A stretch of 64,000 nt of DNA, taken from Streptomyces eurocidicus (lineage in GTDB: Bacteria > Actinomycetota > Actinomycetes > Streptomycetales > Streptomycetaceae). The stretch lies in contig NZ_LGUI01000014.1 in the NCBI RefSeq assembly GCF_002891295.1, forward strand, positions 1 to 64,000. The letters run 5' to 3'. Made by a program: the position numbers and the translations under genes. The notes under the pieces were generated by a model. That model did not search any database. It saw only the letters and a program-made list of their open reading frames with translations, and had not been told where the DNA came from. This document shows, in pieces, positions 28,231-36,228 of the stretch; position 1 is the stretch's first letter, and each line of letters starts with the position of its first letter.

Positions 28231-28608
28231 TCAGCCGGCCACGGCGACCAGGTCGCAGACGAAGATCAGCGTCTCGCCCGGGGCGATCGCGTTACCGGCG
28301 CCACGGTCGCCGTAGGCGAGGTGGGCGGGGATGACCAGCTTGCGGCGGCCACCGACCTTCATGCCCTGGACACCCTGGTCCCAGCCCGTGATGACCTGGC
28401 CGACGCCCAGCTGGAACTGGAGCGGCGTGCCGCGGTTCCAGCTCGCGTCGAACTCCTCGCCGGTGGAGAAGGCCACGCCCACGTAGTGGACCTTGACCAT
28501 CTGGCCGGCCTCGGCGACGGCGCCGTCACCCTCCCAGATGTCCTTGATCTCGAGGTCGGCCGGAGGCGGGCCGTCCGGGAAGTCGATCTCCGGCTTGTCG
28601 ATGCTCAC
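28231..28608 (-). CDS. FKBP-type peptidyl-prolyl cis-trans isomerase, cytoplasmic
   Basis: 125-aa single-domain FKBP. Active-site residues are visible in VKVHYVGVAFSTGEEFDASW (Tyr and Asp), QVITGWDQGVQGMKVGGRR (the W-D-x-G segment), IPAHLAYGDRGAGNAIAPGETLIFVCDLV. There is no signal peptide. The GTG start follows GTAGGAG. It is next to an exported double-FKBP lipoprotein, so the pair covers protein folding on both sides of the membrane. Confidence 0.93.
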   Translation of the reverse strand: MSIDKPEIDFPDGPPPADLEIKDIWEGDGAVAEAGQMVKVHYVGVAFSTGEEFDASWNRGTPLQFQLGVGQVITGWDQGVQGMKVGGRRKLVIPAHLAYGDRGAGNAIAPGETLIFVCDLVAVAG

Positions 28609-28764
28609 GAAAGTGCTCCTACGAACGAATCTTGTAGACAACCGTGCAAGTCTGGCAGATGTCCGGCCGTGCGGGCGGCCGACGCCGTACGCTCCCGGCG
28701 CATTCCCGGTCGGTTCCCAGTCGGTTCCCGGCCGGAGCGCCACCGGGGGCGGCGGCGGCCCGGG

Positions 28765-29664
28765 TCAGTTGACGCCCAGGATGTCGACGACGAAGACCAC
28801 GGCCGAGTCGAACTGCTTCTGCTGCGCCTCGGTCAGCGCGCTCTTCGGCACCACCAGCAGCACCCGGCTGCCGACCTTCTTGCCGGCCAGGCCCTCCTGC
28901 CAGCCCGGCAGGCTCTTCAGCGCCACGGCCTGCATGCCGCTCTGCTGCCAGGTGTTGTCCAGCGGCTTGCTGTCCTTCCAGAGCACGGCCTCGAAGTGCG
29001 TCTGGATCGTGTCGTCCTTGCCGACGGTCTTGCCGGTGCCCTCGATGATCGTCTCGGACTGCGTCTTGGACGGCGCGTCCTTGTCCTTCGGGACCGTCAC
29101 CGACGGGGCCTTGCCGTCGGTGTTGGTGCCCACCTTCGGCAGGTCCTCGTTCTTCTGCTCGACGGCCTTGCCGCTCGGCTTGTTCGGCGTGACGCTCTTC
29201 AGGTCGACGACGAAGACCAGGGTGGACTTGGGCGGGATCTGCTCGCCCTGGCCCTGCTCGCCGTAGCCCTTGTCCGGCGGGATGACCAGCTCGACACGGC
29301 TGCCGAGCTTCTGGCCCACCAGGCCCTCGTCCCAGCCCTTGACGACCTTGCCGGTGCCGATCTCGAAGGTGGCCGGCTGGCCCCGGTCCCAGCTGTTGTC
29401 GAAGACCTTGCCGTCCCAGAGCTGGCCCAGGTAATTGGCCGTCAGGGCGTCGCCCTTCTGCAGCTTCGGCCCGTCGCCCTCCTTGAGGACCTTGATCTTC
29501 AGGTCCTTGGGCGGGTCGCCCTCACCCTTGTCGATCTTGGGCTTCTTGTCGGCCGCCCCGCTGACCGCGGGGGGCTCACCGGCCTTGCCGGAATCGTCGC
29601 TGCCGCACGCCGTAGCGGTGACGAGCAGCAAGGGGGCGATCAACAGGGCTGCGATTCGGCGCAC
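28765..29664 (-). CDS. Exported lipoprotein with two FKBP domains
   Basis: 299-aa lipoprotein. It has signal peptide and lipobox VTATAC (Cys20), then a first FKBP domain (about residues 55-160; WDGKVFDNSWDRGQPATFEIG, KGWDEGLVGQKLGSR, YGEQGQGEQIPPKSTLVFVVDL) and a more divergent second one (about 185-299; LKSLPGWQEGLAGKKVGSRV). The second lacks the usual flap residues and may be structural or chaperone-like. It probably folds secreted proteins at the outer membrane face. It lies downstream of pafA on the same strand. Confidence 0.92.
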   Translation of the reverse strand: MRRIAALLIAPLLLVTATACGSDDSGKAGEPPAVSGAADKKPKIDKGEGDPPKDLKIKVLKEGDGPKLQKGDALTANYLGQLWDGKVFDNSWDRGQPATFEIGTGKVVKGWDEGLVGQKLGSRVELVIPPDKGYGEQGQGEQIPPKSTLVFVVDLKSVTPNKPSGKAVEQKNEDLPKVGTNTDGKAPSVTVPKDKDAPSKTQSETIIEGTGKTVGKDDTIQTHFEAVLWKDSKPLDNTWQQSGMQAVALKSLPGWQEGLAGKKVGSRVLLVVPKSALTEAQQKQFDSAVVFVVDILGVN

Positions 29665-29732
29665 AGAAATCCCTCAAGACGGGCAGCGGTCGGACACATT
29701 CGGACTGGCCCACTCTAACCATGGCACGCAAC

Positions 29733-29784
29733 GGCGGTGGAGCCCCTGCGCACCGGCCCCACCGCCATCCGCCCGTACGGGCGG
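29733..29784 (-). terminator. Two hairpins after pafA
   Basis: GGCGGTGG pairs with CCACCGCC (29733-29740 with 29759-29766). CCGCCCGTACGGGCGG (29769-29784) is a perfect palindrome. Both lie just past the pafA stop on the minus strand. Confidence 0.6.
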
Positions 29785-29796
29785 CACACCGCCCGA

Positions 29797-31158
29797 CTAC
29801 ATCCCGGCGATCAGTTTCTCCACCCGGTCGTCCACCGACCGGAAGGGGTCCTTGCACAACACCGTCCGCTGCGCCTGGTCGTTCAGCTTCAGATGCACCC
29901 AGTCGACCGTGAAGTCACGGCGCTGCTCCTGCGCCCGGCGGATGAAGTCGCCGCGCAGCCGTGCCCGGGTGGTCTGCGGAGGCACCGACTTGCCCTCGAA
30001 GATCTTGAGGTCGTTGCACACCCTGGCCGCCCGGCCGCGCTTCTCCAGGAGGTAGTACAGCCCTCGCCGGCGGTGGATGTCGTGGTACGCCAGGTCTATC
30101 TGGGCGACCCTCGGGTGGGACATGCTGATGTTGTTCTTGGCCCGGTACTGCTCGATGAGCTGGTACTTCATCACCCAGTCGATCTCCGTGGAGATCCGGT
30201 CCAGGTCCTCGTCGCGCACCGCCTCCAGGGTGCGGCCCCAGAGCTCCAGGACCCGCTCGACCGTGCCCGTGCGGATGCCGCGCCGCTCGCAGAAGTCCAC
30301 GGCCTTCTCGTAGTACTCCTGCTGGATCTCCAGGGCGGACGCCTCCCGGCCGCTGGCGAGGCGCACCTTTCGTCTTCCGGTGGTGTCATGGCTGACCTCG
30401 CGGATGGCCCGGATCGGGTTCTCCAGGGTCAGGTCCCGCATCACGGTGCCCGCCTCGATCATGCGCAGCACCAGATCGGTGGCGCCGACCTTGAGCAGCA
30501 TCGTCGTCTCGGACATATTGGAGTCGCCGACGATCACATGCAGCCTGCGGTACCGCTCGGCGTCGGCGTGCGGCTCGTCCCGGGTGTTGATGATCGGGCG
30601 CGAGCGGGTCGTGGCCGAGCTGACGCCCTCCCAAATGTGCTCGGCGCGCTGGCTGACGCAGTAGACCGCCCCGCGCGGGGTCTGGAGCACCTTCCCGGCG
30701 CCGCACAGCAGCTGCCGCGTCACCAGGAAGGGGATGAGGATGTCCGCGAGCCGGGAGAACTCCCCGTGCCGGGCCACGAGGTAGTTCTCGTGGCAGCCGT
30801 AGGAGTTCCCGGCGGAGTCGGTGTTGTTCTTGAAGAGATAGACGTCGCCCGCGATCCCCTCCTCGTGCAGGCGCCGTTCGGCGTCGACGAGCAGGCCCTC
30901 GAGGATGCGCTCGCCCGCCTTGTCATGGGTGACCAGCTCGATCACGCTGTCGCACTCTGGAGTTGCGTATTCCGGGTGCGAACCCACATCGAGATAGAGC
31001 CGGGCACCATTGCGCAGGAAGACGTTGCTGCTGCGCCCCCAGGAAACGACACGGCGGAAGAGGTAGCGCGCCACTTCGTCAGGCGACAGCCGGCGCTGTC
31101 CCCTGAAGGTGCACGTGACGCCGTACTCGTTCTCCAGCCCGAAAATGCGGCGGTCCAT
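29797..31158 (-). CDS. pafA: Pup--protein ligase PafA
   Basis: 453-aa ligase of the carboxylate-amine/glutamine synthetase-like fold. It joins the C-terminal Glu of Pup to substrate lysines using ATP. Motifs are GLENEYG (residues 7-13, Mg-ATP), catalytic Asp57 in LYLDVGSHPEYATPE, NSYGCHENYL, and IINTRDEPHADAERYRRLHVI. Unlike Dop it lacks the long insertion after the first strand. It is transcribed 9 bp after the MFS gene and probably also from its own promoter. Confidence 0.97.
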   Translation of the reverse strand: MDRRIFGLENEYGVTCTFRGQRRLSPDEVARYLFRRVVSWGRSSNVFLRNGARLYLDVGSHPEYATPECDSVIELVTHDKAGERILEGLLVDAERRLHEEGIAGDVYLFKNNTDSAGNSYGCHENYLVARHGEFSRLADILIPFLVTRQLLCGAGKVLQTPRGAVYCVSQRAEHIWEGVSSATTRSRPIINTRDEPHADAERYRRLHVIVGDSNMSETTMLLKVGATDLVLRMIEAGTVMRDLTLENPIRAIREVSHDTTGRRKVRLASGREASALEIQQEYYEKAVDFCERRGIRTGTVERVLELWGRTLEAVRDEDLDRISTEIDWVMKYQLIEQYRAKNNISMSHPRVAQIDLAYHDIHRRRGLYYLLEKRGRAARVCNDLKIFEGKSVPPQTTRARLRGDFIRRAQEQRRDFTVDWVHLKLNDQAQRTVLCKDPFRSVDDRVEKLIAGM

Positions 31159-31167
31159 GCCTGAACA

Positions 31168-32436
31168 TTACGCCTGAACCCCTGCGCTGAAACCGGGTTC
31201 GACGGCACCGTTCCGATCATTTTCCGACCGCGCCACGACCGTCCCCGGGGTTTCGGGAGCGCTCAGGGAGCGGCGGGCCACCAGGAGGACGAGCAGGGCG
31301 GTGGCACCGCTGCCGACCGCGACCACGAATCCCGCCACCGCGCCGCCGTACTCGACCGCGGGGCCCACGAAGGCGGTGCCGATGGCGGCGCCGACGCCGA
31401 AGGACGTCACCAGCCAGGAGAACGCCTCCGTGACGGTGCCGCGCGGGGCGTGCCGGTCCACCACGACGAACGCGCAGGCCAGCGCGGGGGCGAGGAAGAC
31501 ACCGGCGACACCGGCCAGGAGCGTCATGGCGACGACGCCCGGGACCAGCAGCAGCGGTACGTAGCCGACGGCGAGGCCCGCCACGAGCACCCGCAGCCGC
31601 TGCTCCGGCGTGCCGGGCCACTGCCGGGCGCCGTAGACGGAACCGCCGACGAGGGCGCCGACGCCGAGGGCCGAGAGGAGGTAGCTGGCGACGCCGCCGC
31701 CACCGTGGTCGTCGCCGTAGGCCACCGCGGCCACGGCTATGGAGCCCAGGGCCGAGCCGATGAAGAAGAAGGTGCCGAGGAGGACCAGCAGCCCGCGGGA
31801 GCGCAGCGCGCCCAGCCAGTGCGCCTCACGGGCCTCGCTGCGCCACTTCCGCGAGGGCGGCGAGGTGACGACCGCGAGCGCGCCGAGGAGGCCGAGCACA
31901 TTGAGGACGAACAGCGCGCCCGCCTCGGACCAGAAGGCCACGATCCGCATCACGATCAGCGGGCCGACCACGTAGATCAGTTCCTGGGCGATGGCGTCCA
32001 GGGAGTACGCCGCATGGATGTCGTCCTCGCTCTTGAGGACGGAGGGCCACAGGGCGCGCAGCCCGCCCTCCAGCGGCGGCGTGAAGAAGCCGGCCACGAC
32101 CATGGCCACGTAGGCCAGGGGCAGCGGGTCCAGGCCGACCACGGTGAACAGCGTCATACCGAGCGCGGCCAGGACGGCCGAGGGCAGGATGACGCGCGGC
32201 TGGCCGTGGAGGTCGACGGCGCGGCCGAGCAGCGGCTGGCCGCAGGCGTTGGCCACGCCGTAGACGGCGGAGAGCGCTCCGGCGAGGGTGTAGCTGCCGC
32301 CCTCGGCACGGACGAAGAGGACGATCGCCAGCGCGGCGGTCGCGTTGGGCAGGCGTCCCACCAGGGTGCCGGTCAGCAACCGTGCCGCATGCCTCGTTCT
32401 GAGCATCTCGACATAACCGCCACCCGCCGACGCCAT
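31168..32436 (-). CDS. Major facilitator superfamily transporter
   Basis: 422-aa protein with about 12 transmembrane helices, of the MFS efflux type (helix 2-3 loop GVANACGQPLLGRAVDLHGQPR). The substrate is unknown. It is divergent from a LacI-family regulator across 140 bp containing a perfect operator palindrome, and sits 9 bp upstream of pafA. Its expression could therefore read into the Pup ligase gene. GAGAGGCGG precedes the ATG. A GGTCG-TTTT-CGACC hairpin (32465-32478) lies in its leader. Confidence 0.88.
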   Translation of the reverse strand: MASAGGGYVEMLRTRHAARLLTGTLVGRLPNATAALAIVLFVRAEGGSYTLAGALSAVYGVANACGQPLLGRAVDLHGQPRVILPSAVLAALGMTLFTVVGLDPLPLAYVAMVVAGFFTPPLEGGLRALWPSVLKSEDDIHAAYSLDAIAQELIYVVGPLIVMRIVAFWSEAGALFVLNVLGLLGALAVVTSPPSRKWRSEAREAHWLGALRSRGLLVLLGTFFFIGSALGSIAVAAVAYGDDHGGGGVASYLLSALGVGALVGGSVYGARQWPGTPEQRLRVLVAGLAVGYVPLLLVPGVVAMTLLAGVAGVFLAPALACAFVVVDRHAPRGTVTEAFSWLVTSFGVGAAIGTAFVGPAVEYGGAVAGFVVAVGSGATALLVLLVARRSLSAPETPGTVVARSENDRNGAVEPGFSAGVQA

Positions 32437-32493
32437 GGTCCGCCTCTCTATCTCACTCCGGCCGGGTCGTTTTCGACCAAGCCATTCCGGTTT

Positions 32494-32520
32494 TACGTAT
32501 AACTAGCGACGTTATACGTA
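32494..32520. promoter_or_regulatory. Palindromic operator between MFS and LacI-family genes
   Basis: TACGTATAAC, 7 nt, GTTATACGTA is a perfect 10+7+10 inverted repeat, strikingly AT-rich in a GC-rich genome. It contains TATAAC/TATACG promoter-like hexamers on both strands. It lies 57 bp from either translation start and is the likely binding site of the LacI-type repressor for both genes. Confidence 0.8.
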
Positions 32521-32576
32521 CCATGGCCGCAGCCCACGGGTCCAACCCTGTGGGCGGGCGATCGGGGAGACAGCCA

Positions 32577-33755
32577 GTGAGCAGGCCAGTGACCAGCACG
32601 GACGGCAGTGACGAGGCCCAGGGGGGCACGGTGGCGGGGGCGGCCGGGTCAGTCGGGGCGGCCGGGTCGGCCGGGGTCGCGGAAGAGAGCGCGGGTGAGC
32701 GGTCCGGCGCCTCCGGCGACGGGCGCTGGCCCAGCATCCGCGGTCCCCGCACCGGGGCCCGCGCCACCAGCCGGGACGTCGCCCGTGTCGCGGGCGTCTC
32801 GCAGGCCACCGTCTCCCTCGTCATGGGCGAGAAGTGGCGCGGCCGGGTCTCCGAGCGCACCGCCGACTCCGTGCGCTCCGCCGCGCGCAGCCTCGGCTAC
32901 CGCCCCAACCTCGCGGCCCGGAACCTCCGGCTCGGCCGCACCCGCACCGCACTGCTGGTCGTGCCCGCGCTCACCAACGAGTTCTTCGCCCGTGTCTACA
33001 CCGGGGCCGCCCGGGTGGCCGCCGAGCAGGGCATCGGGGTGGTCCTCTACCCCTCCCCCGAGGGCGTGGGCCCGGCCCGCGACCCCTTCGCCTCCGCCCG
33101 CGCCACGCTGGACGGAGTGATCGCCTCGTCCATGGCGGCGGAGGCGCTGACCGCGCTGCGCGAGGGCGGGCTGCCGCTGGTCATGCTCGACAGCGACCCG
33201 GAGCGGGCGGAGGCCGCCACGACCGTCAACCTCGATCTCGCGGACGGCATGCGCCAGGTCGCCGGGCACCTGCTCGCCCTCGGCCACCGCCGCTTCGTCC
33301 ACCTCGCGGCGGACATCGACTCCTGGACCTTCCGGGTACGGGCCGCGGCCCTCGCCGAGGCACTGCGGGGGACGCCGGGCACGGAGCTGACCGTGGTGCG
33401 GGCCCCGCTGACCGTCGCGGACGGCCTGCACGCCGCCGAGCACGCGCTGACCCGCCCGGGTCCCCGGCCGACCGCGCTGGTCTGCGACGACGACGTGCTG
33501 GCGGCGGGCACCTGCAAGGCCGCCCGGCGGCTGGGCCTCCGGGTGCCCGACGACCTCTCGGTGACGGGCTTCGACGATCTGTCCCTGGCCACGGCGGTCG
33601 AACCGGAACTCACGACCGTCCGGCTGCCGGCGGAGGGCGTGGGCGAGGCGGGCATGCGGGCGCTGATGGGGGTGCTGGACGGGGGGCCGGTCGCTCCGCG
33701 GGTGCTCCCCGTGGAGCTCGTCGTCAGGGGGACGACGACGGTGGCCGGGGGCTGA
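32577..33755 (+). CDS. LacI-family transcriptional regulator
   Basis: 392-aa repressor. An unusually long Gly/Ala/Ser-rich N-terminal extension (about 55 aa) precedes the LacI helix-turn-helix (TSRDVARVAGVSQATVSLVM, about residues 62-81). It is followed by the hinge and a periplasmic-binding-like effector domain (about 115-390) ending in a typical DDLSVTGFDDLSLA...TTVRLP segment. I chose the GTG at 32577 because GGGGAGA lies 6 nt upstream. The ATG at 32523 sits directly against the operator palindrome and has no ribosome binding site. It probably represses itself and the MFS gene. Confidence 0.85.
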   Translation: MSRPVTSTDGSDEAQGGTVAGAAGSVGAAGSAGVAEESAGERSGASGDGRWPSIRGPRTGARATSRDVARVAGVSQATVSLVMGEKWRGRVSERTADSVRSAARSLGYRPNLAARNLRLGRTRTALLVVPALTNEFFARVYTGAARVAAEQGIGVVLYPSPEGVGPARDPFASARATLDGVIASSMAAEALTALREGGLPLVMLDSDPERAEAATTVNLDLADGMRQVAGHLLALGHRRFVHLAADIDSWTFRVRAAALAEALRGTPGTELTVVRAPLTVADGLHAAEHALTRPGPRPTALVCDDDVLAAGTCKAARRLGLRVPDDLSVTGFDDLSLATAVEPELTTVRLPAEGVGEAGMRALMGVLDGGPVAPRVLPVELVVRGTTTVAGG

Positions 33756-33800
33756 CGCTCCCCTTCTCTTTCCTCTTCGCCGCGCCGTGCGCGGTGGCCC

Positions 33801-33901
33801 CGATCGCCGGACGGGCCCGCCCGGGCCCTTCGGTGAGGGCCGGGCAGGACCCCTCCGGCGATCGAGGACGAGGGACCCGGGGCGGCACCCCGGGTCCCTC
33901 G
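33801..33901. terminator. Terminator pair between LacI-family gene and prcA
   Basis: A perfect 14-bp stem with a 5-nt loop (33869-33901) is preceded by a larger hairpin whose outer 11 bp (33801-33811 with 33854-33864) are perfect. They separate the converging regulator and proteasome transcripts. The CGATCGCCGGACGGG arm resembles the dispersed repeats near 63550. Confidence 0.85.
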
Positions 33902-33906
33902 GACAC

Positions 33907-34689
33907 TCACTCCTCCGGGCTCTCCGAGCCCTCGGCACCCTCGGCCGGGCCTTCCGGCTCGTCCGGCTCGTCCGCCGCGGACGCCCCGCTCGCCCCTTCG
34001 AGCAGCCGCGACAGCTGGCGCCCGAGCAGCCTCTTGAACTTGCGCTGCTGCGGCCGCGTGCGGTCCAGGACCGCGACCTCCAGCTGCTCCGCGGTGAGCG
34101 TGCGCTCCCCGCCGTTGTTGTCCCGGGTGAGGGACTCGACGGCGAGCTTGAGCGCCTCGGAGAGGGTCATCCCGTCCCGGTGGCGCTGGTCGAGATAGGC
34201 GCTGATCTGGTCGGCGTTGCCACCGACCGCGACGGAGCCGTGCTCGTCGACGATGGAGCCGTCGTGCGGCAGGCGGTAGATCTGGTCGTTCTCGGGGCCG
34301 GCCCCGACCTCGGCGACGATCAGCTCGACCTCGTACGGCTTCTCACCGGCGCTGGAGAAGATGTTGCCCAGTGTCTGGGCGTAGACGTTGGCCAGGCCGC
34401 GGGCCGTGACGTCGTCCCGGTCGTAGGTGTAGCCCCGCAGGTCGGCGTAGCGGACGCCGCCGATGCGGAGGTTCTCGAATTCGTTGTACTTCCCGACCGC
34501 GGCGAAGGCGATCCGGTCGTAGATCTCGCTGACCTTGTGGAGCGCGCGGGACGGGTTCTCGGCGACGAAGACAACGCCGTCGGTGTACTGGAGCACGACG
34601 ACGCTCCGGCCGCGCGCGATGCCCTTGCGGGCGTACTCGGCGCGGTCGGCCATGGCCTGCTGGGGGGAGACGTAGAACGGCGTCGACAC
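33907..34689 (-). CDS. prcA: Proteasome alpha subunit PrcA
   Basis: 260-aa alpha-type 20S subunit that forms the outer gating rings. N-terminal MSTPFYVSPQQAMADRAEYARKGI is the gate segment. The body has the alpha fold (VVVLQYTDGVVFVAENPSR, LPHDGSIVDEHGSVAVGG) with no catalytic Thr processing site. The acidic tail (about residues 230-260) ends SESPEE. The GTG start lies 36 bp downstream of the prcB stop. It functions with PrcB, the Arc ATPase and pupylated substrates. Confidence 0.97.
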   Translation of the reverse strand: MSTPFYVSPQQAMADRAEYARKGIARGRSVVVLQYTDGVVFVAENPSRALHKVSEIYDRIAFAAVGKYNEFENLRIGGVRYADLRGYTYDRDDVTARGLANVYAQTLGNIFSSAGEKPYEVELIVAEVGAGPENDQIYRLPHDGSIVDEHGSVAVGGNADQISAYLDQRHRDGMTLSEALKLAVESLTRDNNGGERTLTAEQLEVAVLDRTRPQQRKFKRLLGRQLSRLLEGASGASAADEPDEPEGPAEGAEGSESPEE

Positions 34690-34725
34690 CGGCTATCCGT
34701 CCCTTTCTGTCAGTGGCGGGTGCAT

Positions 34726-35571
34726 TCAGAGGAGCGCGGCTCGGGGACCGTCCGGCTCCTCCAGCCGACGGTCGTGGATCGCGCGGACAACCTCCGAGCA
34801 CTCGGCCTCGGTCAGCTTCCGGAAGCCCTCGTCGGTGATGACGGTGACGATCGGATAGATCCTGCGGGCGAGGTCCGGTCCGCCGGTCGCGGAGTCGTCG
34901 TCGGCGGCGTCGTACAGCGCCTGGACGACGAGGGTGGTGGTCTGACTTTCCGTCAGGTCCGGGCGGAAGAGCTTCTTGAGCGAACCCCGGGCGAAGACCG
35001 AGCCGGAGCCGGTGGCCGCGAAGCCGTGCTCCTCCGAGCGCCCGCCGGTCACGTCGTAGGAGAAGATGCGGCCCTTCTGCCGGTCGACGTCCCAGCCCGC
35101 GAACAGCGGCACCACGGCGAGGCCCTGCATGGCCATGCCGAGGTTGCTGCGGATCATCGTGGACAGCCGGTTCGCCTTGCCCTCCAGGGAGAGCTGCACC
35201 CCTTCGACCTTCTCGAAGTGCTCCAGCTCCAGCTGGAAGAGCTTGACCATCTCGACGGCCAGCCCCGCCGTGCCGGCGATGCCGACCGCGGAGTACTCGT
35301 CGGCCGGGAAGACCTTCTCGATGTCGCGCTGCGCGATGACGTTGCCCATCGTCGCCCGCCGGTCACCGGCGAGCACCACACCGCCGGGGAACGACGCCGC
35401 GACGATCGTCGTACCGTGCGGGATCTCGACGGCGCCCTGCATCGGCGGCAGCGCCCGGTTGCCCGGCAGCAGCTGCGGTGCGTGGGAGCCGAGGAAATCC
35501 ATGAACGACGAGGAGCCGGGTGTCAGGAAGGCAGCAGGTAGACGCCCGGTGCTACGAGTGTTGGCTTCCAC
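34726..35571 (-). CDS. prcB: Proteasome beta subunit PrcB
   Basis: 281-aa beta-type catalytic subunit. A 53-residue propeptide ends in PHG, and autocatalytic cleavage exposes Thr54 (TTIVAASFPGGV). The Asp and Lys of the catalytic triad are in AGDRRATMGN and IEKVFPADEY. The GTG start at 35571 is preceded by AAGGAAA and gives the expected propeptide length. It follows pup after 234 bp containing a hairpin and is coupled with prcA. Confidence 0.97.
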   Translation of the reverse strand: MEANTRSTGRLPAAFLTPGSSSFMDFLGSHAPQLLPGNRALPPMQGAVEIPHGTTIVAASFPGGVVLAGDRRATMGNVIAQRDIEKVFPADEYSAVGIAGTAGLAVEMVKLFQLELEHFEKVEGVQLSLEGKANRLSTMIRSNLGMAMQGLAVVPLFAGWDVDRQKGRIFSYDVTGGRSEEHGFAATGSGSVFARGSLKKLFRPDLTESQTTTLVVQALYDAADDDSATGGPDLARRIYPIVTVITDEGFRKLTEAECSEVVRAIHDRRLEEPDGPRAALL

Positions 35572-35760
35572 ACGTTTCCTTCCAGATATGCGGCGGCCCG
35601 CCCTTCGCGTCCGCCCGATCCTTGAACTGCCCCGGCGCCGTGTCGCGGCCGAGGCACCGTACGCGAGGGACCTTACCCGTCCCATGATCGTGATAGATAT
35701 CCCCGGACGGAGCAGCGGGACGGAGCACGCGCGCGCCGCCCGCGTACCTCACCGGGCCGA

Positions 35761-35784
35761 GCGGCCCGGCCCGCTCCGGGCCGC
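35761..35784 (-). terminator. Hairpin between pup and prcB
   Basis: A perfect 9-bp stem (GCGGCCCGG with CCGGGCCGC) and a 6-nt loop lie just after the pup stop. It may attenuate read-through, letting pup mRNA exceed prcB/prcA mRNA. Confidence 0.55.
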
Positions 35785-35805
35785 GCCCACGGCGTCCGCG
35801 GCGGG

Positions 35806-36024
35806 CTACTCGCCGCCCTTCTGGACGAACGACCTCACGAAATCCTCCGCGTTCTCCTCCAGGACGTCATCGATCTCGTCCAGCACGGAGTCGACGTCGT
35901 CCGACAGCTTCTCCTGCCGCTCCTTGAGATCTTCCGAGACCTGCGCGTCCTGCGCCTGCTCCTCCACGTCCTCCGTGGATCGCGTGGCCTTCTGCTGCCC
36001 GCCGCCAGTGTCCTTGGTCGCCAT
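35806..36024 (-). CDS. pup: Prokaryotic ubiquitin-like protein Pup
   Basis: 72-aa disordered modifier. It has a Gly/Gln-rich N-terminus (ATKDTGGGQQKATRSTED) and an acidic helical region that folds on the Arc coiled coil (LKERQEKLSDDVDSVLDEID). The C-terminus is KGGE, read directly from GGC GGC GAG TAG. Because the last residue is Glu rather than Gln, Pup is ligation-ready and needs no Dop deamidation. The start is the ATG at 36024; an upstream in-frame ATG would give 93 aa without a family match. Confidence 0.97.
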   Translation of the reverse strand: MATKDTGGGQQKATRSTEDVEEQAQDAQVSEDLKERQEKLSDDVDSVLDEIDDVLEENAEDFVRSFVQKGGE

Positions 36025-36047
36025 ATCCCTCACCCCGCTCGGTTCGA

Positions 36048-36091
36048 CGTACAAGATCAGAGGTACTTCGCGTGCTCGGCCGTACAAGATC
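36048..36091. promoter_or_regulatory. Paired direct repeats upstream of pup
   Basis: The 11-mer CGTACAAGATC occurs exactly at 36048-36058 and 36081-36091, 33 bp apart, about three helical turns. The copies start 24 and 57 nt upstream of the pup ATG. A GACCCT-AGGGTC hairpin (36093-36110) follows. They are candidate protein-binding sites or promoter elements. Confidence 0.4.
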
Positions 36092-36201
36092 CGACCCTAC
36101 AAGCAGGGTCCGACATCGGCCCCGTACTTGCTACAACGTCCCGGAACCACCGTGATGATTCCCTGAACCCAGCCCTCTCAGACCCCATCGGCGGCCCCTG
36201 T

Positions 36202-36224
36202 CGGGCCCCGCCGGACGGGGCCCG
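36202..36224 (-). terminator. Hairpin after dop
   Basis: A perfect 9-bp stem (CGGGCCCCG with CGGGGCCCG, loop CCGGA) lies directly downstream of the dop stop on the minus strand. Confidence 0.65.
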
Positions 36225-36228
36225 GCGC

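Noticed and set aside
32523..32576. ATG at 32523 as start of the LacI-family gene
   Set aside because: It begins 2 nt after the operator palindrome with no ribosome binding site, whereas GTG at 32577 has GGGGAGA at good spacing.
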